In this document: positions 5,533 through 5,951 of the stretch, one piece after another
Layout of the letters: each line of letters opens with the position of its first letter
Numbering within the stretch: the stretch's first letter is position 1
DNA from: Acidobacteriota bacterium
GTDB taxonomy: Bacteria; Acidobacteriota; Terriglobia; Terriglobales; Acidobacteriaceae
DNA length: 5,951 nucleotides
Assembly (NCBI GenBank): GCA_021819255.1
Contig: JAKART010000168.1
Span: 1-5,951, forward strand
Direction: 5' to 3'
Position numbers and translations under genes: made by a program
The notes under the pieces: model-generated
The model's input: the letters and a program-made list of their open reading frames with translations, nothing else
Told to the model about the DNA's origin: nothing
Databases searched by the model: none

Positions 5533-5908
5533 ACTTTAATCCCTCTTCTTCAGGTCGGCCGGCTAATCGAATCAACCCGTTGCGTTTGGACCGCCGGAAA
5601 GTCTTAATCCCTTCTTCTTCAGGTCGGCCGGCTAATGTTGGATCCGGCCAAGATCGCCGCCGCGTGGGTCTTAATCCTTCTTCTTCAGATCGGCCGGCTA
5701 ATAAAAAAGATGGTCGTAGAAACATGGAAAGTGGTCTTAATCCCTTCTTCTTCAGGTCGGCCGGCTAATTAAGAATGTGATTGATAAGATTACAATTACG
5801 TCGTCTTAATCCCTTCTTCTTCAGGTCGGCCGGCTAATAAAGAATGTCGCTGTGTTCGATCAGCCGGCTGAAGTCTTAATCCCTTCTTCTTCAGGTCGGC
5901 CGGCTAAT
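5533..5908 (-). CRISPR. CRISPR array, six repeats and five spacers
   Basis: Repeats, read on the plus strand, begin GTCTTAATCCC and end CGGCCGGCTAAT. Copies at 5601-5636, 5734-5769, 5803-5838 and 5873-5908 are identical 36-mers. The copy at 5533-5567 (35 bp) is degenerate at its left end and lacks one T. The copy at 5668-5702 (35 bp) lacks one C and has AGATCGG for AGGTCGG. Spacers are all different: 5568-5600 (33), 5637-5667 (31), 5703-5733 (31), 5770-5802 (33) and 5839-5872 (34). Two facts favour leftward transcription: the degenerate terminal repeat is on the left, and on the minus strand the repeat ends ATTAAGAC, similar to the 8-base 5' tags of type I and III crRNAs (ATTGAAAC-like). The repeat has only weak folding potential around its GGCCGGC core. 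No cas gene lies in the window, so the type is unassigned; I or III is an inference from the tag. Confidence 0.93.
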
Positions 5909-5951
5909 GTTTTCTCGCACGAAGTTGGATCAGGATATTGATTTACTAGAT
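5909..5951. other. Sequence after the last visible repeat: leader or long spacer
   Basis: These 43 bases run to the window edge with no further repeat, although the five complete spacers are only 31-34 bases. The stretch is AT-rich (16 of 43 bases are G or C), in contrast to the local chromosome. If the array is transcribed leftward, this is where the AT-rich leader should start. An unusually long spacer cannot be excluded because the window ends. Confidence 0.45.

Noticed and set aside
5647..5658. Spacer 5637-5667 shares CAAGATCGCC with hpt (possible self-targeting)
   Set aside because: Only 10 bases match. By rough estimate about one such match is expected by chance in this window.
5219..5768. 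Open frames on both strands through the CRISPR array, with repeated LAGRPEEEGLK-like or NPSSSGRPAN-like peptides
   Set aside because: The periodic peptides are translations of the CRISPR repeat, not a repeat protein.

Overview
The window reads as ordinary GC-rich bacterial chromosome, around 60% G+C by eye, that ends in a CRISPR array. The gene products look like soil-type Acidobacteriota (Terriglobia), but this is an impression from protein character and GC content; no marker gene in the window proves it. Five protein-coding genes are supported.

Layout from left to right. (1) 1-610, minus strand: the N-terminal two thirds of a PhzF-family isomerase, cut by the window edge. (2) 611-828: a divergent intergenic region. 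(3) 829-2118, plus strand: a Wzz/GNVR-type polysaccharide co-polymerase with two membrane anchors and no kinase domain. (4) 2119-2293: a gap between convergent genes, holding a hairpin and most of a 17-bp tandem repeat that runs into the last codons of the next gene. (5) 2294-3193, minus strand: a divergent Lgt-family membrane protein. (6) 3194-3436: a divergent intergenic region. (7) 3437-4003, plus strand: hypoxanthine phosphoribosyltransferase (hpt). (8) 4060-5370, plus strand: EPSP synthase (aroA), 56 bp downstream of hpt. (9) 5371-5532: non-coding. (10) 5533-5908: a CRISPR array of six 36-bp-type repeats with five spacers of 31-34 bp. No cas gene is in the window.

The genes do not form one pathway. 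They cover envelope polysaccharide length control (Wzz), lipoprotein modification or a related membrane reaction (Lgt-like), purine salvage (Hpt), the shikimate pathway (AroA) and a PhzF enzyme of unknown substrate. hpt and aroA may be co-transcribed, although each also has a TANNNT box 6-7 nt before its ATG and no Shine-Dalgarno, which suggests leaderless starts.

The points most worth a second look are the CRISPR array (probably transcribed leftward, with its leader or cas genes to the right), the Lgt homologue that lacks the canonical active-site His, the 17-bp repeat that supplies the lgt stop codon, and the leaderless-type starts of hpt and aroA. I saw no clearly new multi-gene system.
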